NCBI GenBank assembly: GCA_016926315.1
Contig: JAFGOU010000208.1
Span: 1 to 6,335 of the forward strand
Reading direction: 5' to 3'
Source: Chitinispirillaceae bacterium
Lineage (GTDB): Bacteria; Fibrobacterota; Chitinivibrionia; Chitinivibrionales; Chitinispirillaceae
DNA length: 6,335 bases
Position numbers and translations under genes: made by a program
The notes under the pieces: model-generated
Told to the model about the DNA's origin: nothing
Databases searched by the model: none
The model's input: only the letters and a program-made list of their open reading frames with translations
Shown here: piece after piece, positions 1-5,777 of the stretch
How positions within the stretch are numbered: position 1 is the first letter of the stretch
How the letters are laid out: each line of letters starts with the position of its first letter

Positions 1-1446
1 GAACTTCAACGAGTCGAGGAACTGGTAAAAGTCCTTCAATATCTCGGGAGTGATCGTGATGTCGGCATCATCGATCCGGCCACGTTTTTTCAAACGGGCG
101 TACTCGATATTGATGAACCTGAAAAACAGATCCTTGCCGAACAGCGTACGGATAACGATGTTCGGAATCGACATGGGCACGATCGTGTCGGGGATGATCC
201 CTCCCCCGCCGTAGACGGTCCTTCTTCCTTTGGTATAATACGTTGTCGTGTCTTTTTTTTCCCTCGCGGCTTTTTCGGATGCCGCGGCAGAGTCGGATAA
301 TTCCTCATCGTCGTCGTTTTCTTCGCCGGGTAGAGGCGTCCGCACCGCTCTTTCAGCGCGGTTGATGCAGCGCCCGGAGGGGGTATAATAAAATGCCGTC
401 GTCATTTTCAAATGATGGGTCTTGTCGAGAGGGAAGACGCTCTGGACCGACCCCTTGCCGAACGTCGTATCGCCGATGATAATACCCCGGTCCCAGTCCT
501 GTATCGCTCCGGCGACGATTTCCGAGGCCGATGCGCTCGCGTAATTGACCAGTACCGCCAGCGGCATGTCGGGCGGAAGCGTCGGCGATGCGTTTGAATT
601 GAACTCCTTGTTCTGTTCGATGGTGCGGCCACGCGTCGAAACCACCAGCGACTTTTTGGGCAGGAACTTTTCCGCCACGTCAATTGCCTGCGGCAGCAGA
701 CCGCCCGGATTATGCCGGAGATCGAACACCAGTGCCTTAATGTTTTTTTTAAGAAGACCCTTTATCGCCCGGTCCACTTCGGCGCCGGCGTCCTGGGAAA
801 ACTGGAGCAGATGAACGTATCCGATCGAACTGTCGAGCACACCGGCAAACGGCACCGGCTTGATGCGGATGATCTCTCTGGTGATGGTGTATTCCATATC
901 CTTTGCTTCACCCTTGCGCCGGATCATGATGGTCACTTTTGTTCCCGGCTCGCCGCGCAGTTTGGAAACCGCCTTTTCGATCGTGATACCGGCCGTTGAT
1001 TTCCCGTCGATGGTGATGATCTGGTCTCCCGACTGGATACCGGCCCTGGCAGCCGGCGTTCCGGAGATCGGGGTCATAACGGTCAGGATCTTGTCGCGTA
1101 TTGAAATTTGAATACCGAGTCCGCCGAATTTTCCCTCGGTATGAATCTTGAGTTCCTCGTACTGGTCGGCCTTGAAATAACTCGTATGCGGATCGAGAAT
1201 CCGCAGCATCCCGTTGATCCCGTTGTCCAGCAGTTCCCCGGACTTCATCTCATCCACATAGTTCTGATGGATCTTGGTGGCGACATTTTCAAACCGGATG
1301 ATGTCGGAATAAAAGTTGTTGCCTTCGTTCCCGGCGGTAGGGACATCGATCCAGAGTCCGGTAAAAACGACGACAAGCACGGCAATGCCGACAAGGGGCG
1401 GTTTGGCCATTGTCTTCGACAGGGAACGGGTAAAGGTGTTCGCCAT
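1..1446 (-). CDS. ctpA: C-terminal processing peptidase (S41 family, CtpA/Prc type), 3' end beyond window
   Basis: A serine protease that cuts envelope proteins near their C-termini, probably anchored facing the periplasm. The frame is open from the ATG at 1446 to base 1, giving 482 visible residues without a stop. It has one N-terminal hydrophobic segment (about residues 17-32), the N-terminal family motif LDPHTSYF (84-91), and a PDZ domain starting at FGGLGI (107) and running to about 190. The catalytic domain contains DLRHNPGG (242-249), SASASEI with the likely nucleophile Ser306, and FGKGSVQ with the likely general base Lys331. The Ser-Lys spacing of 25 matches the Ser/Lys dyad of E. coli Prc. 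After the core comes an acidic low-complexity insert (375-399), then the family motif VYGGGGIIPD (411-420). Start choice: AGGAG lies 5 bases upstream. The gene follows asnB after 132 bases and may have its own promoter. Identification is secure; the substrate is unknown. Confidence 0.95.
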   Translation of the reverse strand, partial: MANTFTRSLSKTMAKPPLVGIAVLVVVFTGLWIDVPTAGNEGNNFYSDIIRFENVATKIHQNYVDEMKSGELLDNGINGMLRILDPHTSYFKADQYEELKIHTEGKFGGLGIQISIRDKILTVMTPISGTPAARAGIQSGDQIITIDGKSTAGITIEKAVSKLRGEPGTKVTIMIRRKGEAKDMEYTITREIIRIKPVPFAGVLDSSIGYVHLLQFSQDAGAEVDRAIKGLLKKNIKALVFDLRHNPGGLLPQAIDVAEKFLPKKSLVVSTRGRTIEQNKEFNSNASPTLPPDMPLAVLVNYASASASEIVAGAIQDWDRGIIIGDTTFGKGSVQSVFPLDKTHHLKMTTAFYYTPSGRCINRAERAVRTPLPGEENDDDEELSDSAAASEKAAREKKDTTTYYTKGRRTVYGGGGIIPDTIVPMSIPNIVIRTLFGKDLFFRFINIEYARLKKRGRIDDADITITPEILKDFYQFLDSLKF

Positions 1447-1451
1447 TGATG

Positions 1452-1456
1452 CTCCT
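1452..1456 (-). promoter_or_regulatory. Ribosome-binding site of ctpA
   Basis: On the minus strand the sequence reads AGGAG, then 5 bases (CATCA), then ATG. This supports the ATG at 1446 as the start rather than the in-frame Met codon 12 residues later. Confidence 0.75.
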
Positions 1457-1490
1457 GTTGCTGCTGCGAATGAAAAGCGTAAAGAGTTTT

Positions 1491-1519
1491 AAAATATATT
1501 ATGTACGGAAAGTTTTGAA
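1491..1519 (-). promoter_or_regulatory. Possible sigma70-type promoter upstream of ctpA
   Basis: The 132-base gap between asnB and ctpA holds a clearly AT-rich patch. On the minus strand TTCAAA (1519-1514, 4 of 6 matches to the -35 consensus) is followed after 17 bases by TATTTT (1496-1491, 4 of 6). A better -10 match, TATATT (1498-1493, 5 of 6), lies at a less ideal 15-base spacing. The hexamers are weak individually, but the AT-rich patch in an otherwise GC-rich gap suggests ctpA can be transcribed independently. The rest of the gap (1447-1578) holds the ribosome-binding site and a GC-rich inverted repeat without a U-tract. Confidence 0.35.
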
Positions 1520-1578
1520 GGATAATCCTGAGGAGAAACGGCGGGGTAATCCCTTCGGCGCCGGAGGGAACGGCTCCT

Positions 1579-3504
1579 TCACTCCCCGATCGCCGCCGCT
1601 GCCAGGTAAGCGGGCGTCATGGGCCAGGCCGTATCTTTCGACCCCTCCCCGCTTATCGCATCGAACAGCGCGGTATTTCTGACGATACACCACTCATGCC
1701 AGAGCAGGTAGCTAAGCAGCATCCATTCGGTACGCCACCGTTTTGCGGGCAGACGGTTGATGAACGGCGAGGAGCTGGATCGTATAATGTGCCGGATAAT
1801 CCCATCGCTTTCCTTAAAAAAACGGTCATGGGGAAACGGGAATCCCATTTTCCTTTTCCTCCAGACCACCTGCGGCGGCAGGAAGGGTTCGACCATTTTC
1901 CGTACGATCCATTTTTGCCAGCCGTCACGCACCAGGTAGTCGAGCGGCAACGAAAAGGCGAACTCCACGATCCGGTAATCGAGAAACGGTTCGCGGATTT
2001 CGATGGGAAGTCCCATGTAACTATGGTCACCGGCAACAAGCCAGTAAGGCATTTGCGTACGGCACATATCCTGCCAGAGCCGGCTGTCGAGATCGAGCGA
2101 CCGCACGCCGCCGTGAAGCAGCCGTTCCTTGACTGCGTACGCGATAGGTTTGAGAAAGGCCTCCATCCGCGAGTCCGCATCGCTGCACCGCGCCGCTTCC
2201 CGGACATAGCCGGCGAGATCCGCTTTTTTTAGCCGGTCAAGCTGCATGAGCGAATAGTGGTACCCATATCCCCCGAAGTTTTCGTCGCCCGCCGCGCCGT
2301 TGAGAGCGACCTTTATGCCGCGCGCCCGCATGGCCGACCAGACGTGCTGGTCGACATGCAGGTTGGGTGAATGATACGGTTCATCGTGGAGCGCGGTAAA
2401 CGCCGCAATATCGGGCCAGAGCGATGAAGCGGGTGCATCGATCCACTCCTGCGGCGATCCGCACGCATCGGTCACGGCGCGGGCAAACATCGATTCGTCC
2501 GACGCAGGATCGGAAAACCGCACGGTAAACGACGGCAGCGTCACGCACAGGTCGCGCCGGGCGACGGCGACAAGCGCCGATGAGTCGATCCCTCCCGAAA
2601 GGGAGACCGCAAGGGGTACGTCAGCGCGCAGACGCAGGTTGATCGCGTCCGCGAGCAGTTCCCGCAACCCGGCTACCGCTTTGCCAACGGGCATTTCGCG
2701 AACGCTACGCCTTTTCAGCGGCAGCGTCCAGAATGTTCTGGTCCTGGCGCGAATTCCGGGACCGATAAAGGCCCAGGACGCGGCGGGAAAGGAATTGATG
2801 CCCTGATAAAAGGTCGCCTCCGTGTGATCTTTCATCCCGGCGTGCAGCCAGTCGCGGATCATTGCGTGGTCCGGTTGCGCGCGTTGCGCGATCCCGGGAA
2901 CGACACGGAGCGCCTTGATTTCCGAAGCGAAGGCGACCTGCCCGTTTATTTCGGCATAGTACAGCGGTTTTACGCCGAGCCGGTCGCGGCTGAGCAGCAC
3001 GCTCTCCCTTCGCGGATCATAAATGGCCAGCGCCCAGAATCCATTAAAGCGATTGAAACATTCCGTTCCCCATTTCATATAGGCATACAACACGACTTCG
3101 GTATCGCAGTCCGACACAAAGGTGAACCCCGAAGCCTCAAGCTCCCGGCGCAGTTCGCGGTAGTTGTATACTTCACCGTTGTAGGTGATCGCCCACGCCC
3201 CTTCCGGAGCGATAAAGGGCTGATGCCCGGCGCTGGAGAGATCGATGATTGAAAACCGGCGATGCACAAAACCGATAGAGCAGCCGTCAAGGCGCCCGGC
3301 GTTACGGATATCCGGCAGGGAGGCTGCCATGGCGGGATCGCTCGCAGGTCCGGAAAAAGCCGCGTTCTTTTCTCCCCGCGGCGATGTCAGCAGGTACCCC
3401 TCGTCGTCAGGACCGCGGTGGGCAATGGTCCTTCCCATGGAGAGGAGCAGCGAAGGATCAATGCCCCTGCCCAGGCAATCGACGATTCCGGCAATTCCGC
3501 ACAT
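1579..3504 (-). CDS. asnB: Glutamine-hydrolysing asparagine synthase family amidotransferase, probably for surface polysaccharide
   Basis: A two-domain cytosolic enzyme of 641 residues. The N-terminal Ntn glutaminase domain (about 1-210) begins MCGIAGIVD with nucleophile Cys2. It has HRGPDDEG (29-36), HRRFSIID (81-88), YNGEVYNY (108-115) and SDCDTEV (131-137), and releases ammonia from glutamine. The C-terminal synthetase domain (about 270-600) has the PP-loop SGGIDSS (303-309) for ATP, DEP (374-376), GAAGDENFGGY (403-413), EIREPFLDY (502-510) and RKRKMGFPFP (549-558). It activates a carboxylate as the acyl-adenylate and amidates it. Such enzymes make asparagine, but divergent copies in polysaccharide loci are thought to amidate sugar acids. 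The flippase gene ending 6 bases upstream favours the second role, as an inference. The usual GxG/GEG before GDE is GAAGDE here. The stop codon is TGA at 1579. Family membership is secure; the acceptor is not. Confidence 0.93.
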   Translation of the reverse strand: MCGIAGIVDCLGRGIDPSLLLSMGRTIAHRGPDDEGYLLTSPRGEKNAAFSGPASDPAMAASLPDIRNAGRLDGCSIGFVHRRFSIIDLSSAGHQPFIAPEGAWAITYNGEVYNYRELRRELEASGFTFVSDCDTEVVLYAYMKWGTECFNRFNGFWALAIYDPRRESVLLSRDRLGVKPLYYAEINGQVAFASEIKALRVVPGIAQRAQPDHAMIRDWLHAGMKDHTEATFYQGINSFPAASWAFIGPGIRARTRTFWTLPLKRRSVREMPVGKAVAGLRELLADAINLRLRADVPLAVSLSGGIDSSALVAVARRDLCVTLPSFTVRFSDPASDESMFARAVTDACGSPQEWIDAPASSLWPDIAAFTALHDEPYHSPNLHVDQHVWSAMRARGIKVALNGAAGDENFGGYGYHYSLMQLDRLKKADLAGYVREAARCSDADSRMEAFLKPIAYAVKERLLHGGVRSLDLDSRLWQDMCRTQMPYWLVAGDHSYMGLPIEIREPFLDYRIVEFAFSLPLDYLVRDGWQKWIVRKMVEPFLPPQVVWRKRKMGFPFPHDRFFKESDGIIRHIIRSSSSPFINRLPAKRWRTEWMLLSYLLWHEWCIVRNTALFDAISGEGSKDTAWPMTPAYLAAAAIGE

Positions 3505-3510
3505 CGCTTT

Positions 3511-4932
3511 TTATCCCTCTCCCGAATACCGGTCCCGGCGGTACCTGCACAACCCATATACAGCGTACAGCGAGCAATAAAGCCCCATTTCAATAAGCGT
3601 CACCGGAAAGGGACGCTCATACTCCAGCACGGATCTCACCAGAAATATCGCCCCGGCGGCGACCGCAGCGGCAATCGCAGGAGGAAGGAAACTTGCGGCA
3701 TATTTCCATCCCGACATTCCGGTCAACCGGTATCGGATGATCCATTCGATCGGGACCATCACCGCCATGACCGCGCCTACCCATAGCCAAAGCATCGTTA
3801 CAAGTGAATAACGGCTTCCGATGAGAAAAACGGCCATGGTGAGAAGCGCGGCGCCGGTATTGTACAGAAAACCGATTTTCGCGCGGTTAAGGGCCATGAG
3901 GTACGATCCGAACGGATTACCGATCGACCAGATCGCACCCAGCAGGCAGAGCGGCATGACGTAGACGTTTGCCGCCGCGAACCGCTGGCCGAACAACAGG
4001 GGGATTACGGTGTCCCCGAACAGCGCGAGAAATCCATAGATCGGAACGACCATCAGCGCGAGCTTGCCGGTATACTTTATGTAAAGCACATTAAGCGCGG
4101 CGGATTTCGTCTGGAGGTTCGCATACATCGGGTAGGCCACGCGCGAAAAGGCCCCGGAAAAAAGCATGACCGGCCGGGTCACCAGCTGATTGACGACCGT
4201 ATACAATCCCAGGAGTTCCATGGAAAACACTCTTCCCAGGAGGGGTTTTTCCAGGTTAAAAGCGATATAATTGATGCATCGTTCCGCGGTATTGAAAAAA
4301 CCGAACGATAGCAGCGTCCGCAGGTCACCCCGTGAAAACCTCAGACCGGGGATAAAATGGCGACGGCCGAAGGAAAAAGCCATGAGCGCGGCTGCGGAAT
4401 GACCGACGATCAGGCCTTCAAAATAGGCCGCCGGTCCGGCGCCGGCAAGCGCCCGGGACACCGCCGTAACGAGCGCCAGAAAGGCCGCTCCCGCCTCCAC
4501 CGCGGCAATTTCCTTAAAGGCGCCATGGCGCTGCAACACGGCAATGAACTGGTGACCCCACGCGGCGCACCAGAGCGCGATGCCGGCCGTCGCCATAAGC
4601 CGCACGAAACGCTCCTCGGAGAAAAATTGCGCCGCAAGCCATCCCGCCGCCACCAGCAGCGCAGCGGCTGCAGTGCCGACGGTAATATTGAACCAGTACA
4701 GCGAGGAGAAAACGTCGCGGTCAAACGTCTTCTGACGGACCACCACGCTGGTGAATCCCGAATCGACGAACGAATACGCCAGCCCCATGGCGACCATGGT
4801 TATGGCGATGCACCCGAAGGCCGCCGGATCGAGCAGGCGCGCCAGCAGCATATACGTGACGATAAGGCACCCGTTCTTCGCGATGATCGCCGTCATCGAC
4901 CAGGCGACGTTATACCTTACCCGTGTTTGCAT
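3511..4932 (-). CDS. Polysaccharide flippase/exporter, MOP superfamily (WzxC-like)
   Basis: A 473-residue polytopic inner-membrane protein of the lipid-linked oligosaccharide flippase type (polysaccharide biosynthesis family within the MATE/MOP superfamily). It would move undecaprenyl-linked repeat units from the cytoplasmic to the periplasmic face. The N-terminal stretch LLARLLDPAAFGCIAI (29-44) and FVDSGFTSVVVRQ (55-67) are typical of WzxC-like proteins. YTVVNQLVTRPVMLFSGAFS (244-263) and IPLLFGQRFAAA (310-321) match the conserved middle and second-half regions. I read about 12 hydrophobic segments, with the last at about 415-433 and 444-461. Length is normal for the family. The only in-frame ATG near the 5' end is at 4932 and it lacks a clear Shine-Dalgarno sequence. 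The stop (TAA at 3511) is 6 bases before asnB, so the two form an operon. No glycosyltransferases or polymerase lie in the window. The substrate cannot be told from the sequence. Confidence 0.9.
   Translation of the reverse strand: MQTRVRYNVAWSMTAIIAKNGCLIVTYMLLARLLDPAAFGCIAITMVAMGLAYSFVDSGFTSVVVRQKTFDRDVFSSLYWFNITVGTAAAALLVAAGWLAAQFFSEERFVRLMATAGIALWCAAWGHQFIAVLQRHGAFKEIAAVEAGAAFLALVTAVSRALAGAGPAAYFEGLIVGHSAAALMAFSFGRRHFIPGLRFSRGDLRTLLSFGFFNTAERCINYIAFNLEKPLLGRVFSMELLGLYTVVNQLVTRPVMLFSGAFSRVAYPMYANLQTKSAALNVLYIKYTGKLALMVVPIYGFLALFGDTVIPLLFGQRFAAANVYVMPLCLLGAIWSIGNPFGSYLMALNRAKIGFLYNTGAALLTMAVFLIGSRYSLVTMLWLWVGAVMAVMVPIEWIIRYRLTGMSGWKYAASFLPPAIAAAVAAGAIFLVRSVLEYERPFPVTLIEMGLYCSLYAVYGLCRYRRDRYSGEG
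3515..3520 (-). promoter_or_regulatory. Ribosome-binding site of asnB, at the flippase 3' end
   Basis: The minus strand reads AGAGGG, then 10 bases, then the asnB ATG at 3504. The site lies inside the last codons of the flippase gene, so the two genes are probably translationally as well as transcriptionally coupled. The spacing is slightly long. Confidence 0.5.
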
Positions 4933-4986
4933 GATGTCAAAATAGTTTATTGCGAAAGCTGGTGCGGTTGGAGTGTCATTTGTTAT

Positions 4987-4992
4987 ATTATA
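4987..4992 (-). promoter_or_regulatory. -10 element (TATAAT) of the putative flippase-asnB promoter
   Basis: A perfect TATAAT on the minus strand within an AT-rich intergenic patch. A start site about 7 bases downstream would give a leader of roughly 48 bases before the flippase ATG at 4932. No good -35 hexamer is visible 16-18 bases upstream (the bases read about AATATG), so activator dependence or chance occurrence is possible. It overlaps the plus-strand -10 by four bases. Confidence 0.4.
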
Positions 4993-4994
4993 AT
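4989..4994 (+). promoter_or_regulatory. -10 element (TATAAT) of the promoter for the 240-residue TPR gene
   Basis: A perfect TATAAT, 40 bases before the start codon at 5035. A start site near 5001 leaves a leader of about 34 bases that includes the ribosome-binding site. The best -35 candidate, TTGGAG (4968-4973), is weak and sits at only 15-base spacing. Confidence 0.5.
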
Positions 4995-5020
4995 CTTTTT
5001 AACCCGAAACATATTTACTG

Positions 5021-5027
5021 AAGGTGA
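5021..5027 (+). promoter_or_regulatory. Ribosome-binding site of the TPR gene
   Basis: AAGGTGA lies 7 bases before the ATG at 5035. It decides the start: the open frame continues upstream for more than 200 codons antisense to the flippase gene, but only this ATG has a good Shine-Dalgarno sequence followed by a signal peptide. Confidence 0.75.
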
Positions 5028-5034
5028 TCTTTCC

Positions 5035-5757
5035 ATGCGCCGCCTCATTTCAAGCCTATCGCTTCTTGCCCTTCTTTCCGGTCCGGCATTGTCCTCCATG
5101 GCTTCGGACCCTGATTCGGTGACCCACGACGGGATGAAATTCTGCATCTCCTACTATCGCGACGGGTATTACAACCGTGTCATCGAATGCATAAAAGATG
5201 TCCAGGCGTCTCTGTCAACCCGGCAGGACAGCATCCTGTCCTACAAATACCTGGCGATCTCCTATGGAATGATCAATCAGATTGAAAAGGCTCAGGAGTG
5301 TTTCTCCCTGGCCCTTGAAAAAGACCCGTCCATGGAAATCGACACCCTCGCCTTTCCTCCGAACATCGCGCTCATTTATAAACAGGTGAAGCTGGAACGA
5401 AAGCTGGCGCAGATCGATACGACGGCCGGAAAAGAAACGGCGGTTGTTCCGCGGGAAAAACGGAATACCACCTTTCCCGCGCTCATGCTCGCCAGCGCGG
5501 TACTCTCGGCCGGCGGAGCCGGCTTTTTGTATTATAAGGGGTATTCCTCACGCCAGGAATACAGCTCGATTGAATCAAAGGATCAGTCGCGTTTAAACCG
5601 CACCTGGGATACGTTCTTATATTCCACGGCCGGCGGTGTCGCGTGTACCCTGCTCTGCGGTGTCGCCACGTACTTTTTCATCAATGCGGACAATGGGGCA
5701 TCGCTTGCCCGCCTTTCTGCCGAAAACGGAGGCGTGGCGCTCACTTTTTCATTCTGA
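5035..5757 (+). CDS. Hypothetical envelope protein: signal peptide, TPR-like region, two transmembrane helices
   Basis: A 240-residue protein whose family I cannot name. Residues 1-23 form a signal peptide: MRR, then a hydrophobic core, with cleavage plausibly after ALS (20) or SMA (23). There is no lipobox cysteine. Residues about 36-100 read as two TPR-like helical hairpins: YYRDGYYNRVIECIKDV, then YKYLAISYGMINQIEKAQEC, ending at ALEKDPSM. FPPNIALIYKQVK (107-119) resembles the segment that closes such repeats in other small TPR proteins. A linker leads to TM1 (about 148-167). A polar loop with YKGYSSRQEYSS follows (167-178), then TM2 (about 194-216) and a tail ending in VALTFSF. If the signal peptide is cleaved, the TPR part and the tail are periplasmic and the loop cytosolic. 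TPRs bind proteins, so a scaffold role is plausible but not shown. It is divergent from the flippase operon and convergent with the PEGA gene. Confidence 0.88.
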   Translation: MRRLISSLSLLALLSGPALSSMASDPDSVTHDGMKFCISYYRDGYYNRVIECIKDVQASLSTRQDSILSYKYLAISYGMINQIEKAQECFSLALEKDPSMEIDTLAFPPNIALIYKQVKLERKLAQIDTTAGKETAVVPREKRNTTFPALMLASAVLSAGGAGFLYYKGYSSRQEYSSIESKDQSRLNRTWDTFLYSTAGGVACTLLCGVATYFFINADNGASLARLSAENGGVALTFSF

Positions 5758-5777
5758 CGGGCGCCGGTCATCCCGTT
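5756..5777 (+). terminator. Weak hairpin between convergent genes, possible terminator
   Basis: ACGGG (5757-5761) pairs with CCCGT (5772-5776) around a 10-base loop, with one extra G-T pair outside. On the plus strand it is followed by the T-rich stretch TATTCTT. It overlaps both stop codons of the convergent pair. The five-pair stem and broken T-tract make it a weak intrinsic terminator at best. On the minus strand no U-tract follows. Confidence 0.25.

Noticed and set aside
232..390. Two copies of a TATTATACC-like sequence (minus strand, near 232-240 and 382-390)
   Set aside because: Both lie inside ctpA and are explained by in-frame Tyr-Tyr-Thr codons. They have no promoter-like context.
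1551..1568. GC-rich inverted repeat just downstream of the asnB stop (CCCTTCGGCGCCGGAGGG)
   Set aside because: It can form a hairpin, but there is no U-tract on the minus strand and the minus-strand stem has a mismatch. I do not call it an intrinsic terminator.
1653..2207. Minus-strand alternative frame of 184 codons overlapping asnB
   Set aside because: It is in a different frame over the conserved AsnB C-terminal domain. Its Arg/Ser/Trp-rich translation is typical of an off-frame product.
1696..2232. Plus-strand open frame of 178 codons within asnB
   Set aside because: It is antisense to conserved synthetase motifs of asnB, its composition is typical of a shadow frame, and it lacks a recognisable domain.
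3262..3786. Plus-strand open frame of 174 codons across the asnB/flippase junction
   Set aside because: It is antisense to the start of asnB (with Cys2) and the end of the flippase, and has no coding signature of its own.
4357..5034. Upstream in-frame extension of the plus-strand TPR gene by 226 codons
   Set aside because: It runs antisense through the well-supported flippase gene, is Arg/His/Gly-rich without domain character, and crosses the promoter region. The ATG at 5035 has a strong ribosome-binding site and begins a signal peptide.
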